A stretch of DNA of 64,000 bases, from assembly GCF_004209775.1 (NCBI RefSeq), contig NZ_CP035914.1:1612001-1676000 (forward strand), in the 5' to 3' direction. This stretch comes from Synechococcus sp. WH 8101 (GTDB lineage: Bacteria; Cyanobacteriota; Cyanobacteriia; PCC-6307; Cyanobiaceae). A program made the position numbers and the translations under genes. Positions 17,202-25,081 of this stretch are shown piece after piece. Under the pieces are notes generated by a model. It was not told the origin of the DNA, searched no databases, and worked only from the letters and a program-made list of their open reading frames with translations. The first letter of the stretch is position 1. Each line of letters starts with the position of its first letter.

Positions 17202-17608
17202 CCTGGTTGCTCAGCTGCCTCTTCCGCCTGCTGCTCTGGTGCCTGCTCACCGGCGATCGCTCCGGCCTGAACCTGCTCATCGGCGCGATCGTGGCCGTGT
17301 TGTTACCCCAACGGCGCGGACGCAGCGATCTGCTGTCGTTGCTGCGGGCGCTGGTTCAGGCGATCGCGGCCATCCCCCACGCCTATGCCGAAGCCTTTCG
17401 GCTGATGCTGGCGCCGGCGGAAACGGAACAGTGGCTGGAGCGACCCTCAAGCGGCACCCGCACCGCAGCAGCGATCTTTCTTGAGGTGTTTGCGATCACG
17501 CTCACGCCCTTCACCCTGGTGCTCGGGGTCAGCGCCGGGCCCGATGGCCCCACCTACCGCATCCATCAGCTGCAGCCGAGCAGCGGCCTTGAGGAGCGCG
17601 AACCATGA
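17198..17608 (+). CDS. mrpE: Mrp antiporter subunit E
   Basis: A 136-aa membrane-associated subunit. The N-terminus has two hydrophobic stretches (LLLWCLLTGD, NLLIGAIVAVLLP), and the family pattern of a conserved TLTPFTLVLGV core near residues 95-108 is present. Needed for assembly of the Mrp complex in better studied bacteria. The start ATG overlaps mrpD's stop, and its own stop overlaps mrpF's start. Confidence 0.8.
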   Translation: MTWLLSCLFRLLLWCLLTGDRSGLNLLIGAIVAVLLPQRRGRSDLLSLLRALVQAIAAIPHAYAEAFRLMLAPAETEQWLERPSSGTRTAAAIFLEVFAITLTPFTLVLGVSAGPDGPTYRIHQLQPSSGLEEREP

Positions 17609-17853
17609 CGCTGCTGCTCTGGGGCATGGTGCTGGCCCTGCTGGTGCCGATCACGGTGATGGTGCGACCGATTCCCGCCTGGGATCGTCTGGCGGCCTTC
17701 GCCAGCGTGTCGACCAAGGTGGCGATGATCATTCTGGTGGTAGCGGTGATCCGGGACGAGCGGATGCTCGCCCTGGTGGGTGCGATCGCCCTGAGCGCCG
17801 GCAACGCCGGCATGATGCTGCTCGCCCATCTGCTGCGGGAGGTGGAAACCTGA
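17605..17853 (+). CDS. mrpF: Mrp antiporter subunit F
   Basis: An 82-aa three-helix protein. MVRPIPAWDRLAAF and the central VSTKVAMIILVVAVIRDER resemble the MrpF/MnhF core (RGPTxxDRxxA). The product is a small structural subunit of the Na+/H+ antiporter. Overlaps both neighbours by 4 bp or less. Confidence 0.75.
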   Translation: MTLLLWGMVLALLVPITVMVRPIPAWDRLAAFASVSTKVAMIILVVAVIRDERMLALVGAIALSAGNAGMMLLAHLLREVET

Positions 17854-18137
17854 TGCACGCCTGGCTCCATCCCCTCAGCCTGATCCTGCTCAGCCTCGGC
17901 CTGCTGATGTGGTTCTGGGGCACCTGGCCCCTGCTGCAGCAGCGCAGCCTGCTGGTGAAGCTGCATCGCCTCTCGGTGGCCGACACACTCGGCTCGGCCC
18001 TGATGCTCGCGGGGCTGTGGCTGCGCCGTGCCGATCTCTGGCCCCTGCTGCTGCTGGCGCTGATCGGCCTGATGCTTTGGAACACGATCTTCGGCTACGT
18101 GCTCGCCAGCTCCTCCCAGACCCCCCGAAGCCGATGA
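17853..18137 (+). CDS. mrpG: Mrp antiporter subunit G-like
   Basis: A 94-aa protein with three hydrophobic segments. LLSLGLLMWFWGTWPLL, followed by LVKLHRLSVADTLGSALMLAGL, matches the MrpG/MnhG pattern, in which an LH-x-LS-x-ADT-x-G motif marks the second helix. Its start codon shares bases with mrpF's stop (TGATG), and its stop overlaps the next start. Confidence 0.8.
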   Translation: MHAWLHPLSLILLSLGLLMWFWGTWPLLQQRSLLVKLHRLSVADTLGSALMLAGLWLRRADLWPLLLLALIGLMLWNTIFGYVLASSSQTPRSR

Positions 18138-18658
18138 ATGCCTTGCTCAGCCTGCAGGGACAGCTGGATGTGCTGCTGCCGATCACGGCCCTGCTTCCCC
18201 TCTGCGCCCTGCTGTTGGTGAGTCAGTCGAGCCCCTGGCAGAGCCTGATGCTGCGCGGCATCCTCGGCTCCCTCTCCACCCTGCTTTACGCCCTGCTCGG
18301 CGCCGTGGATGTGGCCCTCACCGAAGCCCTGGTGGGCACCTTGCTCTCTACCACCCTCTACGCGGTGGCGATGCGTTCCTCCATGACCCTGCGCCTCGAT
18401 GACCGGCGCCAGCAAGCCGGCAGCGAAGACGAGGAGCTGCTGCAGTGGATCAGCCCCCTGAACCTCCGGCTCCGGCTGATGACCAGCGCCGACATCATCA
18501 GCGGCCAGACCAGGGTGCGCCACGGCTGGCTCGAAGAGGGCCGCACCCTGGTGCTCACCCGGGCCGCCCTGGCACGACGCCTGCGAAACACACCGGGATT
18601 CGAACGCTGGCAGGCCCTTGGCGGCAGCCTCCGCCTCCAGGAGGACCCAGCAGCATGA
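18134..18658 (+). CDS. MrpA C-terminal-domain-like subunit (DUF4040/MbhD type)
   Basis: A 174-aa protein. Residues ~1-90 form three hydrophobic helices with LMLRGILGSLSTLLYALLGAVDVALTEALVG (core DVALTEALVG), the part that in large MrpA proteins follows the NuoL-like domain. The remaining ~85 residues are soluble, charged and not recognised. No gene for the NuoL-like part of MrpA is present, so this cluster follows the split cyanobacterial architecture. Overlaps mrpG and mrpB by 4 bp. Confidence 0.72.
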   Translation: MNALLSLQGQLDVLLPITALLPLCALLLVSQSSPWQSLMLRGILGSLSTLLYALLGAVDVALTEALVGTLLSTTLYAVAMRSSMTLRLDDRRQQAGSEDEELLQWISPLNLRLRLMTSADIISGQTRVRHGWLEEGRTLVLTRAALARRLRNTPGFERWQALGGSLRLQEDPAA

Positions 18659-19320
18659 ACTGGATCTGGATCTATCTGTTGGCAGCGATCGCCCTGTTCG
18701 CGGCCCCCCTGCAGAGCGCACTGCCTTCGGTGGATGGCATCACCACCAGCATCGAAACGATCCGGCAACAGACCGGGGTGCCCAATCTCGTGTCGGGGGT
18801 GATCCTGCAGACCCGCCTGTTCGACACGGTGGCGGAGGTGGTGGTGTTCACCCTGGCCGCCAGCGGCGTGCGCCAGGTGCTGAGCGGTGAACCCCAGCGC
18901 CTGAGGGTGCGCGGCATGGTGGATGCGCCATCCCGGGTGCTCTGCGAAGTGGGATCCACCGTGGCCGCCCTGATCGCCGTCGAACTGGCCCTGCGTGGTC
19001 ACCTCAGCCCCGGCGGCGGTTTCGCGGCGGGCGTGGCGGGCGGCACCGCGATCGGCCTGTTGTTGATCAGCGGCGGCGCCGAGCGCTACGAAGGCTTGTA
19101 TCGCCGTTGGCGGGCCGATTGGCTCGAAAAAGTTGCCGTGGTGGTGTTCATCCTGATCGCCGCGGCCTCCCTGGCCGGGGTCGAGCTGCCCCAGGGGCGT
19201 TTCGGTGCCCTGTTCAGCGGCGGCTGGATCCCGCTGCTCAACGCCCTGGTGGCCATCAAGGTGACCCTCGGCTCCTGGGCGATGATTCAGCGATTGGTGC
19301 GGCACCGCGGCTTGCTTTAA
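18655..19320 (+). CDS. mrpB: Mrp antiporter subunit B
   Basis: A 221-aa membrane protein. The N-terminal part resembles the MbhE/MrpA terminus (NLVSGVILQTRLFDTVAEVVVF; core TRLFDTVAEV). The second half is classic MrpB/MnhB with LRGHLSPGGGFAAGVAGG, a charged, glycine-rich turn. This fusion of MrpA-terminal and MrpB elements is common in cyanobacterial mrp clusters. Last gene of the operon; its stop overlaps the convergent gene by 4 bp. Confidence 0.82.
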   Translation: MNWIWIYLLAAIALFAAPLQSALPSVDGITTSIETIRQQTGVPNLVSGVILQTRLFDTVAEVVVFTLAASGVRQVLSGEPQRLRVRGMVDAPSRVLCEVGSTVAALIAVELALRGHLSPGGGFAAGVAGGTAIGLLLISGGAERYEGLYRRWRADWLEKVAVVVFILIAAASLAGVELPQGRFGALFSGGWIPLLNALVAIKVTLGSWAMIQRLVRHRGLL

Positions 19321-20645
19321 GGCAGCCAGCGGGCCAGCGCCACCGGGAAATCGAGCACGGTGAGCTGGAGCCCCGCCAGCTTCACCAGGGCCGGTTGGGC
19401 CGCACCCTGTGGGCCCTTGCGCAAGGTGAGCAACAGCTGTTGTCCCACTGGATCGAACGCGAGGGATGCCCCGCTCTCCAGCGACCACGGCGCCAGAGAG
19501 CGCCGAGCCTGCACCGTTCCCTGCGGATCCAGCTGCAGCAAGGTATCCGTACCCTGCCCGCCCCCCTCGCGCAGCACCACCCAGATACGGGTGCCCATCG
19601 CATCACAGCTGGCCGCCATCACCGCCTGCTCCCCCAGCCAGAGCTGACGGGGAGCCTGCGACGGAATCACCAGCTCCAGGGAGCGCCGGTAGTCGGGCCA
19701 GTGACGCACCAACACCGCCCGTCCGGCACCACTGCAGAAGGCGCGCAGATCCCGGCTGCCAGGCAGGAGCTGCCGCCGCTCCGTGCCACCATCCGCCGAC
19801 TGCAGCGCCTCCAGCGAAGCCAGGGCCAGACCGTTGTCGGTCGGCAGCACCACGGCCCCACCACTCGGCAGCAGCTGAATCGTGCCGGAGGGTTGCACAG
19901 CGAGATCCACACGACGCCCGGCGCGCTCGCGCAGGGTCACCTGATCACTGTCTGGCTCCTGACCACCGGTCTGGATCAGCAGATCCCCCTGGCGGTCAGC
20001 GCTCAGGTGCACAAACATCTGGGCAGGGGCTGTGAGCGGGATCGTCTGACCCCGCAGCGGAAACGAGGGACGCTCCGGAGCCGGCAGCAGCGACCGGGGT
20101 TGCAACCGTTGCAGCCAGCCCCGCTGATAGCCCTGGGCATCGGCGCTGACATAGGCCACGCCAGCCCCCTGGCCGAGAGGCTCCACCTGCAGGATGCGCG
20201 GATGCATGCCGCTGAGGGGCATCCAGGTGCCGTCATGGCGACGCAGCCGCAGTTGTTCCCCCTGGCGCGTGCGGGCCACCACCAGCAGATGGGGGCGTGG
20301 ATCCCACCACCAGGCCGTTGTGGGCAGGGCGAGGCCGCGGTTGTCGTCTCCGCCCAACTGGAGCTGCAAGGGTTGACGCAACGGCTGCTCCAGATCGAGC
20401 AGCAAACGCAGCAGCCGTTGCTCCCCCTGAAAGCGATGGGGACGGTCGGGCTGCAGACGACTGTCCTGCTGCACGGACGCGAGGCGCATCGGTCGGCTGA
20501 AGCGCAGATCCAGCGCTGCAGCAGCGGAATGCACCGGCGCCGGCGCGATGGTTTCCATGTGAGGCGGTTGGCGCAGCAGGACCTGCTGCTGGACGATCGC
20601 CAGCCCGGCCGAACCGATCAGCAGAAGCCACAGCGTCCGTGTCAT
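19317..20645 (-). CDS. Conserved hypothetical secreted or membrane-anchored protein, propeller-like
   Basis: 442 aa. An N-terminal hydrophobic segment (LWLLLIGSAGLAIV) is followed by a periplasmic-type region. About 380 residues then show recurrent short beta-rich units with W/L-x-LDPQG and LQPRSLLP-like elements, suggesting a beta-propeller. No enzyme motif or named family is recognised. Its start overlaps the stop of the TIGR03943 gene (20642-20645), placing it third in a permease, TIGR03943, propeller operon. By context it may be a periplasmic partner of that putative metal-handling permease complex. Confidence 0.6.
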   Translation of the reverse strand: MTRTLWLLLIGSAGLAIVQQQVLLRQPPHMETIAPAPVHSAAAALDLRFSRPMRLASVQQDSRLQPDRPHRFQGEQRLLRLLLDLEQPLRQPLQLQLGGDDNRGLALPTTAWWWDPRPHLLVVARTRQGEQLRLRRHDGTWMPLSGMHPRILQVEPLGQGAGVAYVSADAQGYQRGWLQRLQPRSLLPAPERPSFPLRGQTIPLTAPAQMFVHLSADRQGDLLIQTGGQEPDSDQVTLRERAGRRVDLAVQPSGTIQLLPSGGAVVLPTDNGLALASLEALQSADGGTERRQLLPGSRDLRAFCSGAGRAVLVRHWPDYRRSLELVIPSQAPRQLWLGEQAVMAASCDAMGTRIWVVLREGGGQGTDTLLQLDPQGTVQARRSLAPWSLESGASLAFDPVGQQLLLTLRKGPQGAAQPALVKLAGLQLTVLDFPVALARWLP

Positions 20646-21340
20646 GGCTCCAGGGGCCGCTCCGGTCGCGGGATCGGCGTGATCCGCTCCGGCACCACCA
20701 CCGGTCGCTGTCGACCCGCCACGCTCTTCACGGTCATGGTGCCGTCAATCTCCAACCACTGATTCACCGCTGGTGCCACCCCACCTGGCCAGGCCACATC
20801 CAGCCCGGCCGGCGTCGCATCAGCCAGACAACAGCGCACCAGCAAGCGCGCCAGCTGGGGCGGCTGACCGGCACGCTCCAGCACGAATCCACTGATGCGC
20901 ACCGGTGCCCCGTCATGCAGGGCAGGGTCGGGCTGACTGCGCAACAGACGCACCCATTCGGTGAGGCTGCGCTGCTCCGGGGGCAGATGAAAGATCAAGA
21001 CCGGTCCGTCGGGCAGGGCCGTGGGCCGGGTGGCCGCCAGATCACTGAAGGAGGGGGCCGGTGGAAACGCCAGCACGGCAGCTGCCGCACCAGCACTCAA
21101 CACCCAGTGCCAGGGCACCGCTCCACTGGCGCGCAGGCGCAGGGCCGGCGGGCGGCGCCACCCCAGGGGCAGCCACCAGAGCACAGCGAGGAGAAGCAGC
21201 AGAGCTCCAGCCAGGCTCACCAGGGGATGGAAGGCTTCGCGCAGAAGCAACGACAAACGGCCGGACCAACTACTCCAGAACAACAACCAGCCCCAGAGCG
21301 CCAGCAGCAGGGAGGGAAGCATCGCCGCCAGCACCCTCAC
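20642..21340 (-). CDS. TIGR03943 family permease-complex membrane protein
   Basis: A 232-aa protein with two N-terminal hydrophobic helices (LLLALWGWLLFW, LVSLAGALLLLLAVLW), a third near residue 77, and a soluble C-terminal domain. That domain has an OB-like VRISGFVLERAG core and a cysteine pair in LLVRCCLADAT, both typical of TIGR03943. The family is nearly always next to an ArsP/DUF318-type permease, as here. The start GTG at 21340 overlaps the permease stop (GTGA). Proposed role from context: auxiliary subunit of a metal or metalloid efflux or uptake complex. Confidence 0.75.
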   Translation of the reverse strand: MRVLAAMLPSLLLALWGWLLFWSSWSGRLSLLLREAFHPLVSLAGALLLLLAVLWWLPLGWRRPPALRLRASGAVPWHWVLSAGAAAAVLAFPPAPSFSDLAATRPTALPDGPVLIFHLPPEQRSLTEWVRLLRSQPDPALHDGAPVRISGFVLERAGQPPQLARLLVRCCLADATPAGLDVAWPGGVAPAVNQWLEIDGTMTVKSVAGRQRPVVVPERITPIPRPERPLEP

Positions 21341-22299
21341 AGCAGCAGCCCATTGACCCATTGCCCCATCAGCAGCACCACCATCGCCGCCGCCACCGCT
21401 GTGATCGCAATCGCCCGGGGCTTGAGCACCACCGTGAACAAGCCAGCGAGCTTGAGATCCACCACCGGCCCCAGGAGCAGAAAGGCGAGCAGGGCACCAG
21501 GCGTGACCTGGGCCGCAAAGCCCAGGGCCAGGAAGGCATCCACACTGGAGCAGACCGAAATCACCACCGCCATCAGCATCAGGGCGAGGATCGAGAGCGT
21601 TGGCGCCTCCCCCACGGCCAGAAGCCAGCTGCGGGGTAGAAAGGTCTGCACGCTGGCAGCGATTGCGCAACCCACAACCAACAGGCTGAGCAGATCGAGG
21701 AACTCACGGCTGCTGTGGGCGAGCAGATCCGCAGGCGCCAGCCGGGCCGGTGCCGGTGCCGGCAGGGGTGCCTCGATGGCAGAGGCGCCGAGCATGCCGC
21801 TGCGGCGCTCCAACAGGCCCACCTGGGCGAGAGGCTGGCACAGACGCCGCTCCTCCAGGAGAGCATCGGTGAGCAGGGCGTGCTCGGGAACAGGCCGCAA
21901 CACGAAGGTGAGCGCCAGGGCGATCAGAAAGGCACCGCAAGGCCGGGCGATCAGTAGCCAGGGTTGATCGGGAAACGCCGCCCAGGTGCTGGCGATCACG
22001 ATCGGGTTGAGCACCGGCGCGGCGAAGAGAAAGCCGAAGCCGGTGCCGAGGGGCGCACCACTGGCGATCAGACGCCGGGCAATCGGCACGTTGCCGCACT
22101 CACAGGCGGGCAGGGCAAACCCCATCAGGGCGCCCACCACGGGGGCCAGGAAGGGCTGGCGTGGCAACAGACGGATCCAACCGGTCTGGGGCAGCAGCCA
22201 ACGCGCCAGACCGGAGATGGCCACACCGAGCAACAGAAAGGGCAGGGCCTCCAGCAACAGGCCCTGAAAGATCGCCCAGGCTGTGGAGAGGGGAGCCAT
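21337..22299 (-). CDS. Permease of the ArsP/DUF318 family
   Basis: A 320-aa membrane protein with eight or so helices in two repeats. The first repeat holds MGFALPACECGNVPIARRL, with the CxCG cysteines typical of this family; the second has VCSSVDAFLALGFA and LLGPVVDLKLAGL. Such permeases transport organoarsenicals in some bacteria, but those paired with a TIGR03943 protein are often found in zinc- or cobalt-responsive loci. The ATG at 22299 is preferred to an in-frame TTG just upstream. First gene of a three-gene operon. Confidence 0.8.
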   Translation of the reverse strand: MAPLSTAWAIFQGLLLEALPFLLLGVAISGLARWLLPQTGWIRLLPRQPFLAPVVGALMGFALPACECGNVPIARRLIASGAPLGTGFGFLFAAPVLNPIVIASTWAAFPDQPWLLIARPCGAFLIALALTFVLRPVPEHALLTDALLEERRLCQPLAQVGLLERRSGMLGASAIEAPLPAPAPARLAPADLLAHSSREFLDLLSLLVVGCAIAASVQTFLPRSWLLAVGEAPTLSILALMLMAVVISVCSSVDAFLALGFAAQVTPGALLAFLLLGPVVDLKLAGLFTVVLKPRAIAITAVAAAMVVLLMGQWVNGLLL

Positions 22300-22317
22300 C
22301 AAGGCTCCGCCGCAACT

Positions 22318-22659
22318 TCAGCTCCAGCCCTTGCTGGCCTGCTCTTCCACATAGGCCGCCACATCAGAAATCTGAGTTTCGGTGAGCGTATCGATGAATG
22401 CCGGCATGGCGTTGCGGCCGTAGGTCACCTGGGCGACGATCGCGCTCTCATGACCATTGGAATACTGGGCCAGATAGTTCTGCAGATCGGCCTGCTTCAA
22501 GGTGCGCTCGCCGTTGACGATATTGCCCCCACCGGCATGGCAGGCGGCACAGTTGGCGGAAAACACCTTCGCTCCCAGGGCGGCATCCGCAGCGGAGGCG
22601 CTCAGTGGCGACACCAAACCACAGAGCAGAGCAAGGGCAAAGGAGAGAAGCAGGCGCAT
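22318..22659 (-). CDS. petJ: Cytochrome c6, second copy
   Basis: A 113-aa precursor with signal peptide ending in LSASAAD, heme motif CAACH in [13 protein letters not shown], and axial Met in [12 protein letters not shown]. It differs from the copy at 14828-15193 throughout the mature protein (for example YGRNAMPAF against KGKNAMPSF), so it is a true paralogue and not a recent duplicate. Upstream codons are open, but the signal peptide fits a start at 22659. The two copies may respond to different metal conditions. Confidence 0.9.
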   Translation of the reverse strand: MRLLLSFALALLCGLVSPLSASAADAALGAKVFSANCAACHAGGGNIVNGERTLKQADLQNYLAQYSNGHESAIVAQVTYGRNAMPAFIDTLTETQISDVAAYVEEQASKGWS

Positions 22660-22829
22660 GACCAACAGCGCAGTGTTGGTCACATTGTTGGCAGGAATCT
22701 CCAGCGGGGTTGTTCGCAACCAGCAGTTGTCATCGATTTGTCACCGAAGACCGATCGAGCCGCCATCAACAACCGATCGGAGACAGATCGCCTGGCCATC
22801 CGTATCGTCCAGACAATGGCATCAGCACC

Positions 22830-23312
22830 TTGATCCCTCCCTTCCCCCGGCACTGCCTCGCCGTCCTGGTCGGTCTGCTCTGCTGGCTGCTGCCCCTGGC
22901 GCTGCCAACCGCGGCGATGGCCTGTGTGCCAGGGCTGGATTGGGGCATGCAGCGCTCTCATCTGGAAGACCGCCTCGGGGTGTCGCTCACCGAGGCGGGC
23001 GATCGCACCCTTGAAGCCCATGGGTTGACGATCGGTGAGCTGCCCGTGACGCGCCTGCGGCTTCAGCTCAGCGATGGGGGTCTCCAACAGCTCGCCTATG
23101 AATTGGAGCCGGATGCGATGACGGAAGTGCTGGCTGGCCTGCGCTCGCGTTATGGCGCTCCGGTGAGCACCACGGTGGAAACGGAGGGCCAACCCATGCA
23201 GCAGGTGTGGGTCTGGAACACCGGCACCGATTGCATCACAGCGGTGCGAGCAGGAGACGAAGCGTTCCTGCTCAGCTACCGGCCGAGTCGACTCAATCCA
23301 GCCCTGCTCTGA
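22830..23312 (+). CDS. Hypothetical secreted protein
   Basis: About 160 aa. A strong hydrophobic signal (CLAVLVGLLCWLLPLALPTAAMA) precedes a compact ~130-residue domain starting CVPGLDWGM. The domain has two cysteines, one at the signal junction and one in TGTDCITAV, which could form a disulfide. The frame has no ATG near the signal peptide, so a TTG at 22830 is proposed; an ATG at 22710 would add 40 unlikely residues. No family recognised. Confidence 0.55.
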   Translation: MIPPFPRHCLAVLVGLLCWLLPLALPTAAMACVPGLDWGMQRSHLEDRLGVSLTEAGDRTLEAHGLTIGELPVTRLRLQLSDGGLQQLAYELEPDAMTEVLAGLRSRYGAPVSTTVETEGQPMQQVWVWNTGTDCITAVRAGDEAFLLSYRPSRLNPALL

Positions 23313-23330
23313 CTTCGCTGGGCAACGCCA

Positions 23331-23921
23331 TCAAGCGCTGATCGCTACCGGCAAGAACAGCAAGCCACCGCCCAGCACCACAAACACCGCACCGGCACGA
23401 CGCAGCAGGGGGGCGGGAAGGCGTTGCATTAACACGGTGGTCACACCCACTACCAGGGCAGAAGCCAGCAGGGCACCGGTCCACCAGAGCAGGCTGCCCT
23501 GATCGCGGGGGGCTTCCAGGCCGTGAAGCATGGCGTGGATCGCGATGCCACCAGCCACCAACGGACCAGCCACAGCCGCCAGACGGGCGGGCGCCATCAG
23601 CACCAGCCCCACCGCAGCGATCGCCAGGGAGGCGAGGATTTCAGCAGCGGGAACTGTCACACCAGCGAAGCCGATCGCAGCACCCAGCAGGGCACCAGCC
23701 AGGGCCCAGAGCAACAGGCGCGTGGAGAGAGCCGCCGCAACGGTGCCGACCGCCACCAGCATCACCAGGTGATCGAGTCCGAGCAGCGGGTGGGCAACAC
23801 CGGCGAGCAAGCCACCGGAAGCCTCGCCGTGGGCCTGGGCGGAGGGGGACGCAAGCGTGGCCACCAGGGCGGCTGTCAGTCCGACCGGCAGGAGCAGTCG
23901 GCGGTTGGGGGTGAAAACCAT
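23331..23921 (-). CDS. HupE/UreJ family membrane protein (probable cobalt or nickel permease)
   Basis: A 196-aa protein with a signal-like first helix ending in QAHGEAS, then six helices. The signature HPLLGLDHLVMLVAVG (His/Asp metal-binding motif, ~residues 44-59) and a second histidine set, GGIAIHAMLHGLEAP, are present. In cyanobacteria, HupE genes under B12 riboswitches have been proposed as cobalt importers. Lies 31 bp downstream of a second HupE-like gene in the same operon. Confidence 0.82.
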   Translation of the reverse strand: MVFTPNRRLLLPVGLTAALVATLASPSAQAHGEASGGLLAGVAHPLLGLDHLVMLVAVGTVAAALSTRLLLWALAGALLGAAIGFAGVTVPAAEILASLAIAAVGLVLMAPARLAAVAGPLVAGGIAIHAMLHGLEAPRDQGSLLWWTGALLASALVVGVTTVLMQRLPAPLLRRAGAVFVVLGGGLLFLPVAISA

Positions 23922-23952
23922 GGGAATAAAACCGAAAAACAACGCGGAGTGA

Positions 23953-24588
23953 TCAGGCCACCAGGGCCGTCCAGGCGAAGGCGGCGCCAATGCCGATCCA
24001 GATGCCGGCAGCTAGACGTCGACCGTTCTCACCGATCGCGGCGATCCAGCGCCTTGAGCCAAGGCACACGGCGAGCAGCAGAGCTCCCTGACCGAGAAAC
24101 AGTCCGAGGAAATAGGCGAACAGCGGCGTGGGTTCGGCCCCCACGATCATGCCACCGAGCAGATAGCCATGCAGGCCCATCACCGGCAGCAACAGGGCGC
24201 TGGGCAGGCTGCCAAGGGCGATCAGGCCTTCGATCGCCAGGCTCAGCGACACCAGCACTTCCGCGAACGGCACCAGGTCGGCCGACAGGGGCACCACCTG
24301 GGTGAGGGCCGCCCCCAGCAACCCAGTGCCCAGCAACGGCAACACCCAGGCCACGGGACGCCCCAGGCCGATGAAACCGATCGCCAGCAGGAAGAGCAGA
24401 TGGTCGGGACCCAGCAGGGGGTGGCCGATACCGCTCACCAGTCCCTGCCAGGCATTGAGCTCGGCCCCCTCAGCCATGCCGAAGGGGTGATGGGCGAGGG
24501 CGGGGCCGGCCAGGCTCAGCAGCAACAGGGCGCTGCCACCGAGCAAACCGATGCCACGAAAGGCACCGGAACAGCGGGAAAACTTCAA
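23953..24588 (-). CDS. HupE/UreJ family membrane protein, riboswitch-proximal copy
   Basis: A 211-aa protein with a signal-like N-terminus ending PALAHHPFGM, whose HHPFG would be a metal-binding amino terminus after cleavage. The family motif is HPLLGPDHLLFLLAIGFIG (core GPDHLLFLLA); the second is MGLHGYLLGG. About six helices. It is the first gene after the cobalamin riboswitch, so its expression should fall when B12 is plentiful. With the downstream paralogue it probably forms a two-component cobalt uptake system. Confidence 0.82.
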   Translation of the reverse strand: MKFSRCSGAFRGIGLLGGSALLLLSLAGPALAHHPFGMAEGAELNAWQGLVSGIGHPLLGPDHLLFLLAIGFIGLGRPVAWVLPLLGTGLLGAALTQVVPLSADLVPFAEVLVSLSLAIEGLIALGSLPSALLLPVMGLHGYLLGGMIVGAEPTPLFAYFLGLFLGQGALLLAVCLGSRRWIAAIGENGRRLAAGIWIGIGAAFAWTALVA

Positions 24589-24607
24589 GTCGATCCTCGT
24601 CGATGGA

Positions 24608-24745
24608 AACCCCGGCGGGCGTTCTGACTGCCATCTGGCCAGGGCCGATGGTTCACAGCTGCGGGACAGCGATGGATTTTCACCATCTTTCCCCGTTACC
24701 TCCGGAGGCTGATCCCCACCGGAACCGAGACACCCTGTTCTAGCT
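24608..24745 (-). ncRNA. Cobalamin (B12) riboswitch
   Basis: On the minus strand the leader of the hupE pair contains, in order, the cobalamin-element features CGGTTCCGGTGGGG, GGGGAAAGATGGTGAAA, AATCCATCGCTGTCCCGC, AGCTGTGAACC, and the closing B12 box CAGTCAGAACGCCCGCC. It ends about 20 bp before the hupE start, so control is likely by sequestering the ribosome-binding site or by termination. Confidence 0.9.
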
Positions 24746-24751
24746 CAGGGC

Positions 24752-25012
24752 TCAATGGCCAGACTGAGCATTCCCACCATGGTCATGGGTGCTGCAGGGC
24801 ATCCACTTGCTGCCCATCGCATGGGCCCCCTTGCAGTTGAACAAAGGCGCGGCCGCCTCGGCCTCCGCCTTGGTGTCGTAGAGCGCTTTCACGGCACCGC
24901 TGCCAGAGGACGACCCACCACTGGTGTGCTGGGCACGGCCGGGTGCGGCCAGCAAGCCTGCAGAACAGAAGGACACGGCGATCAGCAGGGTCGCCACCGG
25001 TGACTGACGCAT
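24752..25012 (-). CDS. DUF3721 domain-containing small secreted protein
   Basis: An 86-aa protein. The signal peptide (ATLLIAVSFCSAGLLAAPGRA) is followed by a Ser/Gly linker and the DUF3721 signature: a KALYDTKAEAEAAAP helix, then FNCKGAHAMGSKWMPC with two cysteines and a histidine. The arrangement suggests a small metal-binding fold. It ends in THDHGG, further possible ligands. Immediately upstream of the B12 riboswitch and on the same strand as the cobalt-type HupE genes, which fits a metal-related role; that role is inference. Confidence 0.75.
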   Translation of the reverse strand: MRQSPVATLLIAVSFCSAGLLAAPGRAQHTSGGSSSGSGAVKALYDTKAEAEAAAPLFNCKGAHAMGSKWMPCSTHDHGGNAQSGH

Positions 25013-25081
25013 GGGAATGGAAGGATTCAGGTCATTCTCATGCCAAACCGCCCCAAACCGATCAAGCTGCGTTGAACAACG

